Assembly (NCBI GenBank): GCA_032068765.1
Contig: DAMBHY010000006.1
Location: 1-64,000, forward strand
DNA length: 64,000 nucleotides
Direction: 5' to 3'
From: DAMBHY01 sp032068765
GTDB lineage: Bacteria > Bacteroidota > Bacteroidia > Bacteroidales > Dysgonomonadaceae
The notes beneath the pieces were generated by a model. The model made no database searches, had not been told where the DNA came from, and was given only the letters and a program-made list of their open reading frames with translations. The position numbers were made by a program, and so were the translations under genes. Below, one piece after another: positions 50,191-59,674 of this stretch (positions are counted from its first letter, which is position 1; each line of letters begins with the position of its first letter).

Positions 50191-50937
50191 TTATTTCTTT
50201 TTACCTTGATTGGCAACAGCATCCATTAGTTGTTTGATAACTTCTGGGTCGCCTAAGAAATAATCTTTTTGCAAATTCATATTGTCATCAAATTCGAAAA
50301 CATAAGGAATCGCTGTTGGCAAATTCAAAGAGACAATATCTTCGTCAGAAATATTTTTCAAGTGTTTGATGATACCACGAAGACTGTTGCCGTGAGCAGC
50401 AATAATGATTTCGTTGTGGTTCTTCATACTTGGAACAATGGTGTCGTTCCAGTAAGGAAGAATACGGTTTACAGTATCCTGCAGTGCTTCTGTAAGAGGA
50501 AGATCTTTTTCATCCACACCTTTGTAACGAGGGTCAACAAATGGTGAACGTTCGTCATCTTTTGCCAATTCTGCAGGTGGAACATTGTAGCTGCGACGCC
50601 ATACAAGTACTTGCTCGTCACCATATTTTTGAGCTGTTTCAGCTTTATTTAATCCTTGAAGCATCCCATAATGCTTTTCGTTCAGACGCCATGTTTTCTC
50701 AACTGGAATCCAATCCAAATCCATTTCGTCAAGAACTACGTTCAATGTTTTGATAGCTCTTTTAAGATATGATGTGTAAGCTTTTTCAAAATGAAAGCCT
50801 TCTTTTTTTAACAATTTACCAGCCTCGTGAGCTTCCTGAACTCCTTTTTCCGACAAGTCAACATCAGTCCATCCCGTAAAACGATTTTCTTTGTTCCACA
50901 CACTTTCTCCGTGTCTGATTAAAACTACTTTTTTCAT
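50191..50937 (-). CDS. gpmA: 2,3-bisphosphoglycerate-dependent phosphoglycerate mutase
   Basis: A 248-residue glycolytic enzyme that interconverts 3- and 2-phosphoglycerate. The phosphohistidine loop LIRHGESVWN begins at residue 7 (His9), followed by NRFTGWTDVDLSEKG, RLNEKHYGMLQGLNK and the second catalytic His in AAHGNSLRGIIKHL. Length and motifs are those of dPGM of the E. coli type. Monocistronic; no good -7 element is seen upstream. Confidence 0.96.
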   Translation of the reverse strand: MKKVVLIRHGESVWNKENRFTGWTDVDLSEKGVQEAHEAGKLLKKEGFHFEKAYTSYLKRAIKTLNVVLDEMDLDWIPVEKTWRLNEKHYGMLQGLNKAETAQKYGDEQVLVWRRSYNVPPAELAKDDERSPFVDPRYKGVDEKDLPLTEALQDTVNRILPYWNDTIVPSMKNHNEIIIAAHGNSLRGIIKHLKNISDEDIVSLNLPTAIPYVFEFDDNMNLQKDYFLGDPEVIKQLMDAVANQGKKK

Positions 50938-51035
50938 AATGTCAATGTATTTATATAAAATTGTAATTATCTTATTTTTGAAGTAACAAATCTAATGAAT
51001 TTAGCAAAACATACCAATTGTTAATGTAAATTTTT

Positions 51036-52412
51036 CTAAATGCCCTTACTCATTTTGTGCTCTCTTTCAATTTTGTTGATGGTTCTCATTTGAAGAAGCA
51101 ACAAATAAAGAGAAAGAAGGAATGCCAAGAAATCAGACACAGGAATAGATGCCCAAACCCCTGTCAAGCCCCAAATTCTTGGGAAGACCAACAGCGCAGG
51201 AATCAGGAATAGAATCTGTCTACTCAAACTTTGAATGATGGATTTGAGGGCATAACCTATACTCTGAAAGAAATTGGAAATTACAATCTGCATTCCTACT
51301 ACAGGAAATGCCAAGGATGCAATCCTCATAGCATGTTCGGTAATGTCTAGCAGTTCTTTGTCTGAAGTAAAAATACCAGCAATTTGTCTTGGGAAAAGTT
51401 GAATGATTAAGAAACCGGGCACGGAGAAAAACAATGCCATCTTGATGCAAAAAAACAAAGTTTCTTTCGTGCGGCTATAATTCTTTGCTCCGAAATTATA
51501 TCCTATAATCGGTTGTGCACCCTGATTGAGACCAATCATCATCATAACAAACATCAAAGCGATTGAATTCCAGATGCCGTAGGCTCCAATTGCAAGGTCG
51601 CCGCCATGCCGCATCAACAGAATATTCATAAAAATAACGACTCCTGCAGCGGCAATCTGCATAGTAAATGGTGATACGCCTATTGACAATATGGAAAGTA
51701 TAATATCTTTATCTAAACGGATATTTTTTCTTCTAAGTTGAATGACACTTGTCTTCAGGGTAAAATGATGCATTACGAATAACATCCCTATAAACATCGC
51801 AATTACAGTTGCAATTGCAACTCCCTTTATTCCCATGTGAAAAACAAAAATGAAAATAGGATCTAGTATGATATTCAGCGAAGCACCGATAAGCATCGTA
51901 TACATTGCTTTCTTGGGATATCCTGATGCACGCATAATATTATTGAAACTGAAACACAGGCTTACAAACACATTTCCTATCAACACTATTTGCAAATAAT
52001 CCCTAGCATAGGGATATGTAGCTTCGCTCGCCCCGAAGGCAAGTAAAATGGGTTTAAGAAATATCATGAATAATGACATAAACACCGCATTGAGAATAAT
52101 TATCAGTAAAAGGGAGTTTCCCATTATTCTCTCGGCCTTTTCTTTATCCTTTTGTCCAAGACTGATAGAAATACGGCTCGAAGCTCCCGCCCCAACCAGC
52201 ATTCCTAATGCACCAGTCATACTCATTACAGGAAAGGTAAGTGCTAAACCCGAAATTGCCATAGCTCCTACACCTTGTCCTATAAAAATTCTATCAACTA
52301 TATTGTACAGTGCATTCACCATGGTGCCAACAATGGCTGGTAATGCGTAGTCCCATACTAATTTACTTACTTTCTTATGTTCTAAATTATACTCTCTGGA
52401 ATCTTCCGACAT
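51036..52412 (-). CDS. MATE-family multidrug efflux transporter
   Basis: A 458-residue inner-membrane antiporter with about twelve transmembrane helices. Family regions are LALTFPVMSMTGALGMLVGAGASSRISISLGQ at the start of the N-half (abbreviated by eye), FNNIMRASGYPKKAMYTMLIGASLN and LNQGAQPIIGYNFGAKNYSR in the C-half. It exports drugs or cations with Na+ or H+ exchange; the substrates are unknown. It follows the cysteine desulfidase family gene on the same strand with a 68-bp gap. Confidence 0.9.
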   Translation of the reverse strand: MSEDSREYNLEHKKVSKLVWDYALPAIVGTMVNALYNIVDRIFIGQGVGAMAISGLALTFPVMSMTGALGMLVGAGASSRISISLGQKDKEKAERIMGNSLLLIIILNAVFMSLFMIFLKPILLAFGASEATYPYARDYLQIVLIGNVFVSLCFSFNNIMRASGYPKKAMYTMLIGASLNIILDPIFIFVFHMGIKGVAIATVIAMFIGMLFVMHHFTLKTSVIQLRRKNIRLDKDIILSILSIGVSPFTMQIAAAGVVIFMNILLMRHGGDLAIGAYGIWNSIALMFVMMMIGLNQGAQPIIGYNFGAKNYSRTKETLFFCIKMALFFSVPGFLIIQLFPRQIAGIFTSDKELLDITEHAMRIASLAFPVVGMQIVISNFFQSIGYALKSIIQSLSRQILFLIPALLVFPRIWGLTGVWASIPVSDFLAFLLSLYLLLLQMRTINKIEREHKMSKGI

Positions 52413-52480
52413 GTATGGTTTTTTTTATCATACCTTCGGCTTGTAGGAATTGGTTAATTTCGAGATAATTTGTTATAATC

Positions 52481-53767
52481 TTATTTATTTACCATAATAT
52501 CGAGTATCAAATTATCTGTCTGTGTCATACCTGTGCTTCCTATAAGCGCAAGGTTTTCTATTGTTTTGTCTAAATCATTATCAATAATCCCTTCTAGGGA
52601 TGAAACAACTTGGTTCTCAATTGCAAGCAATGCTGAAAGAGTTGCTGTGGAAATACCTGTAGCTACTTTGAACGAACAGGCGGGTTTTGCTCCATCGCAA
52701 ATCATGCCTGTCAGATTTGCCACCATATTTTTAGCTGCAAAAGTTATCTGTTCGTAAGTTCCCCCTAGCAGATAAGTTATTCCGCAGCTTGAACCTGTAG
52801 AAGCCACTACCGCACCGCATAATGCAGATAATCTGCCTAAATGCTGCTTAATATAAATGGTGGTCAATCCACTTAAGATAAGTGCTCTTGTTGTTTCTTC
52901 TTTCGAAGAATTTAAATTTTTTGCGTAACTTAATACTGGGAGTGAAGCTGTAATTCCTTGATTTCCACTTCCCGAATTACTCATCACAGGAACTAGTCCG
53001 CCATCCATACGTAAATCGCAGGCTCCTGTAGTGGTAGTAAGTACGCGGCTCAACATTGTGTCGCCAAATATTTTGCGACCTTTTTCTGAAGTAAATACTT
53101 TGGAAACGCTGTGTCCAAAATTTCCATGTTGTCCTGCGATGAACGCTTTTTCATTCATCTGAGCAGCTTCATTGATGAACTCCAGTTCTTCGAGCGGAGT
53201 TTCTGTTGCATACTCATATACCTTCCTGAAGTTTAATTTTAAATCGTTATCTCCACTGTTTTCTGAAGAAACTCCTGAAACATTGTTTAAAATAACGTCA
53301 TCGTTTTTACACAGGTAGGTAAAGTTAGTATGTGTGCCGCGAATGATTGCCACCGAAGAAATGCTTCCTGCATAACAACGAGATTCTATATAAAGTTTCT
53401 CGGCAATATCTTTTTTTATGTGGATATGAATTCGGTCCTCATCTATGAACTTTTTACCTTCCTGCACGTGATCAGGTTTCAAATCTTTCAGTACTTCTAG
53501 TCCATATTCCGACTTACCGATTATTGCTCCGAGAGCAATTGATATGGGCAAACCAATCATTCCAGTTCCGGGTATCCCTACACCCATAGCGTTTTTAATG
53601 ATATTTCCACTAAGAAAAAGTTCTACTCTTTCGGGTTTTTCACCCAAAAGTTCTACCGATTTTGCCACGCACAGCGCTACGGCCATTGGCTCGGTACAAC
53701 CTATTGCAGGGACAATTTCCCTTTGCATAAGTTGTTTTATTTGGTTTCTCTCTTCAAAGTTTAACAT
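52481..53767 (-). CDS. L-cysteine desulfidase/L-serine deaminase family protein (UPF0597, YhaM-like)
   Basis: A 428-residue protein of the family whose members release sulfide or ammonia from L-cysteine or L-serine using an Fe-S cluster. The Cys ligands are probably in AIGCTEPMAVALC, GSSCGITYLLGG and MICDGAKPACSFKVATG. Other family parts are SGNIIKNAMGVGIPGTGMIG and MSNSGSGNQGITASLPVL. Substrate and product (sulfide versus ammonia) are not settled. Its promoter is minus strand TAAATTTG at 53807-53814. Confidence 0.88.
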   Translation of the reverse strand: MLNFEERNQIKQLMQREIVPAIGCTEPMAVALCVAKSVELLGEKPERVELFLSGNIIKNAMGVGIPGTGMIGLPISIALGAIIGKSEYGLEVLKDLKPDHVQEGKKFIDEDRIHIHIKKDIAEKLYIESRCYAGSISSVAIIRGTHTNFTYLCKNDDVILNNVSGVSSENSGDNDLKLNFRKVYEYATETPLEELEFINEAAQMNEKAFIAGQHGNFGHSVSKVFTSEKGRKIFGDTMLSRVLTTTTGACDLRMDGGLVPVMSNSGSGNQGITASLPVLSYAKNLNSSKEETTRALILSGLTTIYIKQHLGRLSALCGAVVASTGSSCGITYLLGGTYEQITFAAKNMVANLTGMICDGAKPACSFKVATGISTATLSALLAIENQVVSSLEGIIDNDLDKTIENLALIGSTGMTQTDNLILDIMVNK

Positions 53768-54140
53768 TTTGTATAAATCAAGAGGTTGTTAGAATTTATT
53801 TGCGCACAAATTTACTAAAGTTTTATGTAGCGAATATTATACATTTGTGTTTTTATTACTAAAATACAATTAGATTCAGCGCTGTTACAATATAAACAGC
53901 CCACTAATAAACGGGTTTGCAGCTATCCCAATCTTGGAATGTCATTTTCTGACATGTTTGTTAGTTGTTTTCATGGGTGATTGTTATCGTCCCATATTGG
54001 GGACGGATAATAAGAGTATCATTTTGATATTTAATCATTGTTTATAGACAATAAATGGTAGATATCTAAATAAAATGCTTTTTATCAATTATTATATTTT
54101 CCTATCTTTGCACATCCAAAATATATCATCAGTAAAAGTT
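53768..54140. other. 373-bp divergent intergenic region with three palindromes
   Basis: No gene is visible. It holds the desulfidase-family promoter (53807-53814), the gltX promoter (54103-54110), and three inverted repeats: GCTGTT-N8-AACAGC at 53881-53900, ATGTCA-N5-TGACAT at 53939-53955 and CGTCCC-N6-GGGACG at 53988-54005. The last extends outward to TTATC/GGATAA. Confidence 0.6.
54103..54110 (+). promoter_or_regulatory. -7 element of gltX
   Basis: TATCTTTG, 30 bp before the ATG at 54141. It rules out an upstream in-frame start at 54075. Confidence 0.7.
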
Positions 54141-55670
54141 ATGAATCAAAGAGTGAGAGTGCGTTTTGCACCAAGTCCTACAGGTCCGTTGCACATTGGC
54201 GGTGTAAGAACAGCATTGTATAATTATCTATTTGCAAAACAACATGGCGGAGATTTTATTCTTCGCATTGAAGATACAGATTCACAGCGTTTTGTTGTGG
54301 GTGCGGAGGATTATATACAAGAAACGTTTAACTGGCTTGGTCTTACTTTTGATGAAAGTCCTGAAAAAGGCGGAAATTACGGTCCATATAAACAATCGGA
54401 AAGACGTGATATTTACAAGGAGCATGTCCATGAATTGTTGAGCAACGGAAAGGCATACATAGCTTTTGATACACCTGAAGAGCTGGATGCTAAGAGGAAC
54501 GAGATTTCCAATTTCCAATATGATGCTTCTACGCGTTTGCAGATGCGCAATTCTCTGACTCTTGGTAAAGATGAAACCGACAAACTCATCAATGACGGTG
54601 TTCAATATGTAGTTCGCATCAAAATAGAACCAAATATTGATATTAAGGTTAATGACCTTATTCGTGGAGAAGTGGTCATTAATTCATCTGTTTTGGATGA
54701 TAAAGTAATCTATAAATCAGCAGACGAACTTCCAACATATCACCTCGCAAATGTGGTTGACGACCATCTGATGGAAATTACCCACGTAATTCGAGGAGAA
54801 GAATGGCTGCCGTCTTCACCATTGCACGTATGGTTGTACCGCAGTTTTGGTTGGGAAAATACTATGCCGCAGTTTGCGCATTTACCATTGTTGCTCAAAC
54901 CTGAAGGTAATGGCAAGTTGAGTAAACGCGATGGCGACCGCCTCGGATTCCCTGTCTTCCCTATGGAATGGAAAGACCCAAAAACTGGCGATATTTCTAC
55001 CGGATATCGCGAAAGCGGCTATCTTCCTGAAGCAGTGATCAATTTCTTGGCATTTTTAGGATGGAATCCCGGAACTGAACAAGAAATATTTACTTTGGAA
55101 GAGTTGATCAGTGCATTCTCTTTTGAAAGATGTAGCAAAAGCGGAGCCAAATTCGATTTTGAAAAAGCAAAATGGTTCAATCACCAATATATTCAGAAAA
55201 CCGATAATGCAACGTTAGCTTCCATGTTCATCAAAGAATTGGAAGCCAAAGGAATTTCAATTCATAAAGATAAACTAAGCCAAATAATTGGGTTGGTAAA
55301 AGAGCGCGTAAATTTTGTAAAAGAACTTTGGAATCAGACCTATTTCTTTTTCGAAGCTCCGGTTTCGTACGATGAAAAGACAGTGAAAAAACGCTGGAAA
55401 GCTGAAACTCCTACAGAAATGACCAAACTAAGATCATTACTAGAAGGGATCAGTGATTTTTCGGCAGATAATCAGGAGAAAGTAGTGATGGAGTGGATTC
55501 AAAATGAAGGATTGCACATGGGAAATGTGATGAATGCTTTTCGTTTGGCAATTGTTGGCGAAGGTAAAGGTCCGCACATGTTTGATATAACGTCTATCAT
55601 TGGCAAACAGGAAACCCTTCAAAGATTGCAAACGGCGATTGACAAAATTCCGGCACCATCACAGCAATAA
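54141..55670 (+). CDS. gltX: Glutamyl-tRNA synthetase
   Basis: A 509-residue class I aminoacyl-tRNA synthetase that charges tRNA-Glu. The HIGH motif is in FAPSPTGPLHIGGVRTAL, the KMSKS counterpart is KLSKRDGDRLG, and LRIEDTDSQR and NFLAFLGWNPG are family marks. The frame extends to 54075, but the promoter at 54103 sets the start at 54141. The PgpH-like gene follows after 42 bp. Confidence 0.97.
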   Translation: MNQRVRVRFAPSPTGPLHIGGVRTALYNYLFAKQHGGDFILRIEDTDSQRFVVGAEDYIQETFNWLGLTFDESPEKGGNYGPYKQSERRDIYKEHVHELLSNGKAYIAFDTPEELDAKRNEISNFQYDASTRLQMRNSLTLGKDETDKLINDGVQYVVRIKIEPNIDIKVNDLIRGEVVINSSVLDDKVIYKSADELPTYHLANVVDDHLMEITHVIRGEEWLPSSPLHVWLYRSFGWENTMPQFAHLPLLLKPEGNGKLSKRDGDRLGFPVFPMEWKDPKTGDISTGYRESGYLPEAVINFLAFLGWNPGTEQEIFTLEELISAFSFERCSKSGAKFDFEKAKWFNHQYIQKTDNATLASMFIKELEAKGISIHKDKLSQIIGLVKERVNFVKELWNQTYFFFEAPVSYDEKTVKKRWKAETPTEMTKLRSLLEGISDFSADNQEKVVMEWIQNEGLHMGNVMNAFRLAIVGEGKGPHMFDITSIIGKQETLQRLQTAIDKIPAPSQQ

Positions 55671-55712
55671 ACTATTTTGTTATTAACGTGTTATGTAAAC
55701 TAAACAACATGT

Positions 55713-57800
55713 ATGGATGGTAAATTAAGAAATAAGAAAAGACGTATACTGAAGACCCGTGTCTTTGTGCCCCTGATTTTCATTATTTCTGTTGTTCTTA
55801 TTACGCTTGCATTCCCCAAACAAGGTAATTTTAAATATTCATTTAATGAAGGGACGCCCTGGAAATACGATTTGCTGACGGCGCCTTTCAATTTTCCTAT
55901 TTACAAAACCGACGCACAATTAAAGAAAGAGCAAGACAGCATTCTTTCCTATTACGAGCCATACTTTACGATTAATAAACAAATTAAGACTGAAAAGCTG
56001 GCTGATTTTGATGCTGATTTAAATCTGAAAAGTGAGCTTAAATCTCTTTCTTCAGAAAAGAAAATTTATCTGAGGAAAAAACTTCTACAAGTTTATAGCG
56101 AGGGTATTTTGAATTCAGATGATTATGATAAAATTAATAATTCTGTAAGCAAAACATTCCGACTCAAAGAAGACAACGTTGCTACTCCAAAAAATATTGA
56201 ATCATTTTACACAAGTCGTTCTGCCTATGAAAAGATCATGAACGAGCGACCTGAGAACTTTGATAAGTATGATTTTGAGAGAACCAATATCAACAATTAT
56301 CTTGCCGAAAATATAATTTACGATGCTTCTACGTCTGAAAAGGCAAAGGAAGAATTTGTACAGCAGGTTTCTCCTTCGATAGGAATGGTGCAGGCAGGAC
56401 AACGAATTGTAGATTATGGGGAGATTGTTGACGGGAAAACTTACAACATCCTCAATTCATACAAACGAGTCATTGAAGAAAAAACTGGCAGAACGAACAG
56501 CAATACGCTTATAGTCTTAGGAGAATTTTTACTATCATTTTTCCTTATCGGTTCATTTTATTTTTACTTGCTATTCTTCCGTCCACTCGAATATATGAAC
56601 AGAAAACATGTACTTTTCATGTTGCTTCTTATTGTATTTTTCGTTGTGCTCACAGCCATTACTGTGGACTGGAATCTGTTTAACGTATTTATCATCCCTT
56701 ACGCCATTATAACAATAATGGTGCGCACATTTATAGACTCCCGCACCGCTCTTTTTGCTAGTATAATCACAATTTTGCTGAGTTCTTTGATGGTTCCATA
56801 TCCATTCGAATTTATTGTGATTCAGATAACTGTGGCTATGATTTCAATTTTCATGTTGAAAGAATTAACGGAACGTTCGCAGTTGATTAAAAGTTCTTTT
56901 TTCATTTTGCTTTCTTATGTACTTCTGTATTTGGGACTGGTTTTGTATACACAAGGTCAGGTAAAAGAAGATAATTGGGTTACCCTTTTATTTTTCCTTA
57001 TCAACTTTATATTTATCATGTTCTCCTATCTTTTGGTTTATATTTTCGAAAAATCTTTTGGATTTATATCAGGAGTGAGTATGGTAGAATTGGCGAACAT
57101 CAATAAACCATTGTTGAGAGAGCTTTCTGAAAAAGCACCGGGAACTTTCCAGCATTCGATGCAGGTTTCAAATCTGGCTACTGCGGCAGCTACAAAAATT
57201 GGCGCAAATGCATCGTTAGTAAGAACCGGAGCTTTATATCATGATATCGGGAAAATGGTAAATGCCGCATATTTTACGGAAAATCAGGCACCTGGACTTA
57301 ACCCTCATGATAACTTACCATTTGAAGAAAGTGCAAGAATTATTATCAGCCATGTGAAAGATGGCGTAAAAATTGCAAGAGAATACGGCTTGCCTCAGCA
57401 AATTATAGATTTCATCGAAACGCATCACGGAACGAGCATGCCTAAATATTTTTATATTTGTTGGAAAAATGCCCATCCCGGAGAAGAACCCGATGAAGCT
57501 TTATTTAGATATCCTGGGCCAAATCCATTCTCAAAAGAAACCGCAATTATGATGATGGCTGATGCAGTGGAAGCCTCTTCTCGTAGTTTAAAGGTATATA
57601 ATAGAGAAACATTGGAATCTTTGGTTCACAAAATTATCGACAGTCAGGTATCTGAAGGATATTTTAATAAAGCTCCTATAACATTTCAGGAGATTGATTT
57701 AATCAAGCATCTTTTTGTAGAAAAACTTCTGACAATTTATCATTCTCGTATCAGTTATCCTGAACTGATAAATCAAAAACCACAAATCGTGACAAAATAA
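55713..57800 (+). CDS. 7TM-HD membrane phosphodiesterase (PgpH family)
   Basis: A 695-residue inner-membrane protein. A first transmembrane helix (residues 16-35) is followed by a periplasmic 7TMR-HDED-type domain (about 40-265), seven transmembrane helices (about 275-465) and a cytoplasmic HD domain with PGTFQHSMQVSNLA, GALYHDIGKM, ISHVKDG and FIETHHGTSMPKYFY, ending in MMADAVEASSRS. PgpH proteins hydrolyse c-di-AMP to pApA. It may share the gltX transcript (42-bp gap); a bidirectional terminator follows. Confidence 0.92.
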   Translation: MDGKLRNKKRRILKTRVFVPLIFIISVVLITLAFPKQGNFKYSFNEGTPWKYDLLTAPFNFPIYKTDAQLKKEQDSILSYYEPYFTINKQIKTEKLADFDADLNLKSELKSLSSEKKIYLRKKLLQVYSEGILNSDDYDKINNSVSKTFRLKEDNVATPKNIESFYTSRSAYEKIMNERPENFDKYDFERTNINNYLAENIIYDASTSEKAKEEFVQQVSPSIGMVQAGQRIVDYGEIVDGKTYNILNSYKRVIEEKTGRTNSNTLIVLGEFLLSFFLIGSFYFYLLFFRPLEYMNRKHVLFMLLLIVFFVVLTAITVDWNLFNVFIIPYAIITIMVRTFIDSRTALFASIITILLSSLMVPYPFEFIVIQITVAMISIFMLKELTERSQLIKSSFFILLSYVLLYLGLVLYTQGQVKEDNWVTLLFFLINFIFIMFSYLLVYIFEKSFGFISGVSMVELANINKPLLRELSEKAPGTFQHSMQVSNLATAAATKIGANASLVRTGALYHDIGKMVNAAYFTENQAPGLNPHDNLPFEESARIIISHVKDGVKIAREYGLPQQIIDFIETHHGTSMPKYFYICWKNAHPGEEPDEALFRYPGPNPFSKETAIMMMADAVEASSRSLKVYNRETLESLVHKIIDSQVSEGYFNKAPITFQEIDLIKHLFVEKLLTIYHSRISYPELINQKPQIVTK

Positions 57801-57802
57801 AA

Positions 57803-57833
57803 AAAGATATTCCCAGCGAGGAATATCTTTTTC
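57803..57833. terminator. Bidirectional terminator between pgpH-like and TlpA-like genes
   Basis: AAAGATATTCC (57803-57813) pairs perfectly with GGAATATCTTT (57820-57830) around a 6-nt loop, with A- and T-runs on the two sides. Confidence 0.85.
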
Positions 57834-57853
57834 TTATATAACACGTTTAATCT

Positions 57854-58849
57854 TTACTTCAATATTTCGGCAAGTTTTGCATCAAGTTGTGCAGGTTCAG
57901 CTCCACTCATGATGATCACTCCGTTTGGATCGATAAGAAATCCCATTGGAATCCATTTGATTGCATAAGCAGCAGTAACAGGATTTTCCCATCCACCATT
58001 TGTAATTACGTTATCCCAAACCAATCTGTCTTTTGCCACTGCATCCATCCATTTTTGTTTGTCTTCATCGATAGATACTCCCAAGATGGTAAAGTTTTTC
58101 CTTTTGTATTTGTGATAAATCTTCACTAATTCAGGATTTGATTTGCGGCAATCAGGACACCAAGAAGCCCAGAAATCTATCAAAACATATTTTCCTTTGA
58201 GAGAATTCAAACTCAAAGTATCTCCTTTTATATTTGGCAATGTGAAATCGGGAGCAACTTTTCCGGCTTGTACATTGGACATAGATTTCAATGTTTCGTC
58301 CAATTGCACAACATATTGGTGATTTTTAATAGAGTCATTCAACATTTTGCGGAAACTGCTCAATTGATTATAATCATATTTATACGTTTGTTTATTTAAG
58401 AAATAAACTCCAATAGGTGAATTAGGATATAATTTCACAATGCTATCAGCGTTAAGAGTTCCGTCGTTGGCTTTAGCTTGTAAGTCATTAAAAAGAGCTG
58501 TGTTGTCAGAGCCAGAAATCGTTTTGATGTTCCAATCGCCGTCAAGGTCAAGTGTGATATCACTATTTTCTACGTAAACAGCAACTTTTTTTCCTGCTTG
58601 TTCGGGTGTAATAAAATAAACAGTAGGCTCGGAAACTTTTCCTGTAAATGTAAATTGATTTTCAGCAATTTGCACAGAGTCAATTACGACATATTCTTTC
58701 TTTTTTAATTCTTTCAAATATACCCAACCCTTTGTATTAGCAGTCACGGTACCTTTGATTGTAAAACCATCACCTTTTTTCTTAATCGGTTTGCAAGACA
58801 CTGACACTAAAAGTGCAGCAAGCAATAGAACAGACAATACTTTTTTCAT
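57854..58849 (-). CDS. TlpA-like thiol-disulfide lipoprotein with DUF4369 domain
   Basis: A 331-residue lipoprotein. The lipobox Cys is in LLVSVSCKPIKKK at residue 19. Residues about 30-125 are the DUF4369 domain common in Bacteroidota. A thioredoxin-fold domain from about 195 begins GKVAPDFTLPNIKGDTLSLN and has YVLIDFWASWCPDCRKSNPEL with the redox CxxC pair. Such proteins reduce disulfides or assist cytochrome maturation in the periplasm. Monocistronic. Confidence 0.88.
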   Translation of the reverse strand: MKKVLSVLLLAALLVSVSCKPIKKKGDGFTIKGTVTANTKGWVYLKELKKKEYVVIDSVQIAENQFTFTGKVSEPTVYFITPEQAGKKVAVYVENSDITLDLDGDWNIKTISGSDNTALFNDLQAKANDGTLNADSIVKLYPNSPIGVYFLNKQTYKYDYNQLSSFRKMLNDSIKNHQYVVQLDETLKSMSNVQAGKVAPDFTLPNIKGDTLSLNSLKGKYVLIDFWASWCPDCRKSNPELVKIYHKYKRKNFTILGVSIDEDKQKWMDAVAKDRLVWDNVITNGGWENPVTAAYAIKWIPMGFLIDPNGVIIMSGAEPAQLDAKLAEILK

Positions 58850-59004
58850 TTTGATTGCAATTTTAATAATTATAGATTTGATTTTAAGGCACTAAAATAC
58901 ACAAAAATTTAATTAATAATACAGACAATTAGATATTCTTAGTGAACAAAGTATGAATAATATCGTTTTTATGATGTCGTTTAATTTAAAAACTCAAAAA
59001 AATT

Positions 59005-59538
59005 ATGAAATCAAAAAAATTATTATTCGGTTTATTAGTAGCCGTAGCATTCACATCTTGTACGAATAACAAGAAAACTGATGAGCCTACAGTGGTTAAA
59101 GAAGAAACTGTGGTAGTAGAAACTCCAAATGGCGATAGAGCTGACTTTACTGTTTATAAATATGAACAAAAAGATGAAGTGGTAACTACATCAAACGCAG
59201 AACTAGACAAAATGAATGCTAGAATTGATGAAATGAAAGCTGATTTGGATTCTAAATCAAAAACTCTTTCTGCTCAAGCAAAAGCTGATTATCAAAAAGC
59301 TATCAATGATCTAGAAAAACAACGTGATGAATTCAAAGTAAAAGTTGATAAATTGCAAAATGCTACTGAAGCAAATTGGAATGAAACAACTAAAGATTTA
59401 AATGTTGCATATGACAAAGTTTCAACTTCAATAGAAAAAGGTTGGAATAATTTTACTGAAGGTGTAAAAGATGCTGCTGATGACGTTAAAGACGGAATCA
59501 ACAAAGCTGCACAAGATGTAAAAGACGCAACTAAATAA
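59005..59538 (+). CDS. Coiled-coil lipoprotein of unknown function
   Basis: A 177-residue lipoprotein. The lipobox Cys is in VAVAFTSCTNNKK at residue 19. A short Thr/Val/Glu-rich linker follows, then from about residue 65 a highly charged helical region with heptads (NARIDEMKADLDSKSKTLSA, KAINDLEKQRDEFKVKVDKL) and a C-terminal 11-residue-like repeat (EGVKDAADDVKDGINKAAQDV). No domain is recognised. It may be a structural or stress-related envelope protein by resemblance of the C-terminus to YtxH/LEA-like helices; this is inference. A strong terminator follows. Confidence 0.82.
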   Translation: MKSKKLLFGLLVAVAFTSCTNNKKTDEPTVVKEETVVVETPNGDRADFTVYKYEQKDEVVTTSNAELDKMNARIDEMKADLDSKSKTLSAQAKADYQKAINDLEKQRDEFKVKVDKLQNATEANWNETTKDLNVAYDKVSTSIEKGWNNFTEGVKDAADDVKDGINKAAQDVKDATK

Positions 59539-59564
59539 TTTATTAATTAATTGTTCTACATTTT

Positions 59565-59605
59565 AAAGTCCGTTTCATGAAAATGAACGGACTTTAATTT
59601 TTTTT
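59565..59605 (+). terminator. Intrinsic terminator after the coiled-coil lipoprotein gene
   Basis: AAAGTCCGTTTCAT (59565-59578) pairs with ATGAACGGACTTT (59583-59595) with one bulge and is followed by a T-rich run. Confidence 0.85.
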
Positions 59606-59630
59606 CTACTTTTTGATCGCATTATTTTAC

Positions 59631-59638
59631 TAAATTTG
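59631..59638 (+). promoter_or_regulatory. -7 element of the antiporter gene
   Basis: TAAATTTG, 36 bp before the ATG at 59675. Confidence 0.65.
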
Positions 59639-59674
59639 TAGAATCCTTCACCCAATTTATAACTGGAGCCCTTT

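Noticed and set aside
54075..54140. Longer N-terminus for GltX
   Set aside because: The promoter at 54103-54110 lies within it, and GltX proteins begin just before the RVRFAPSPTG segment.
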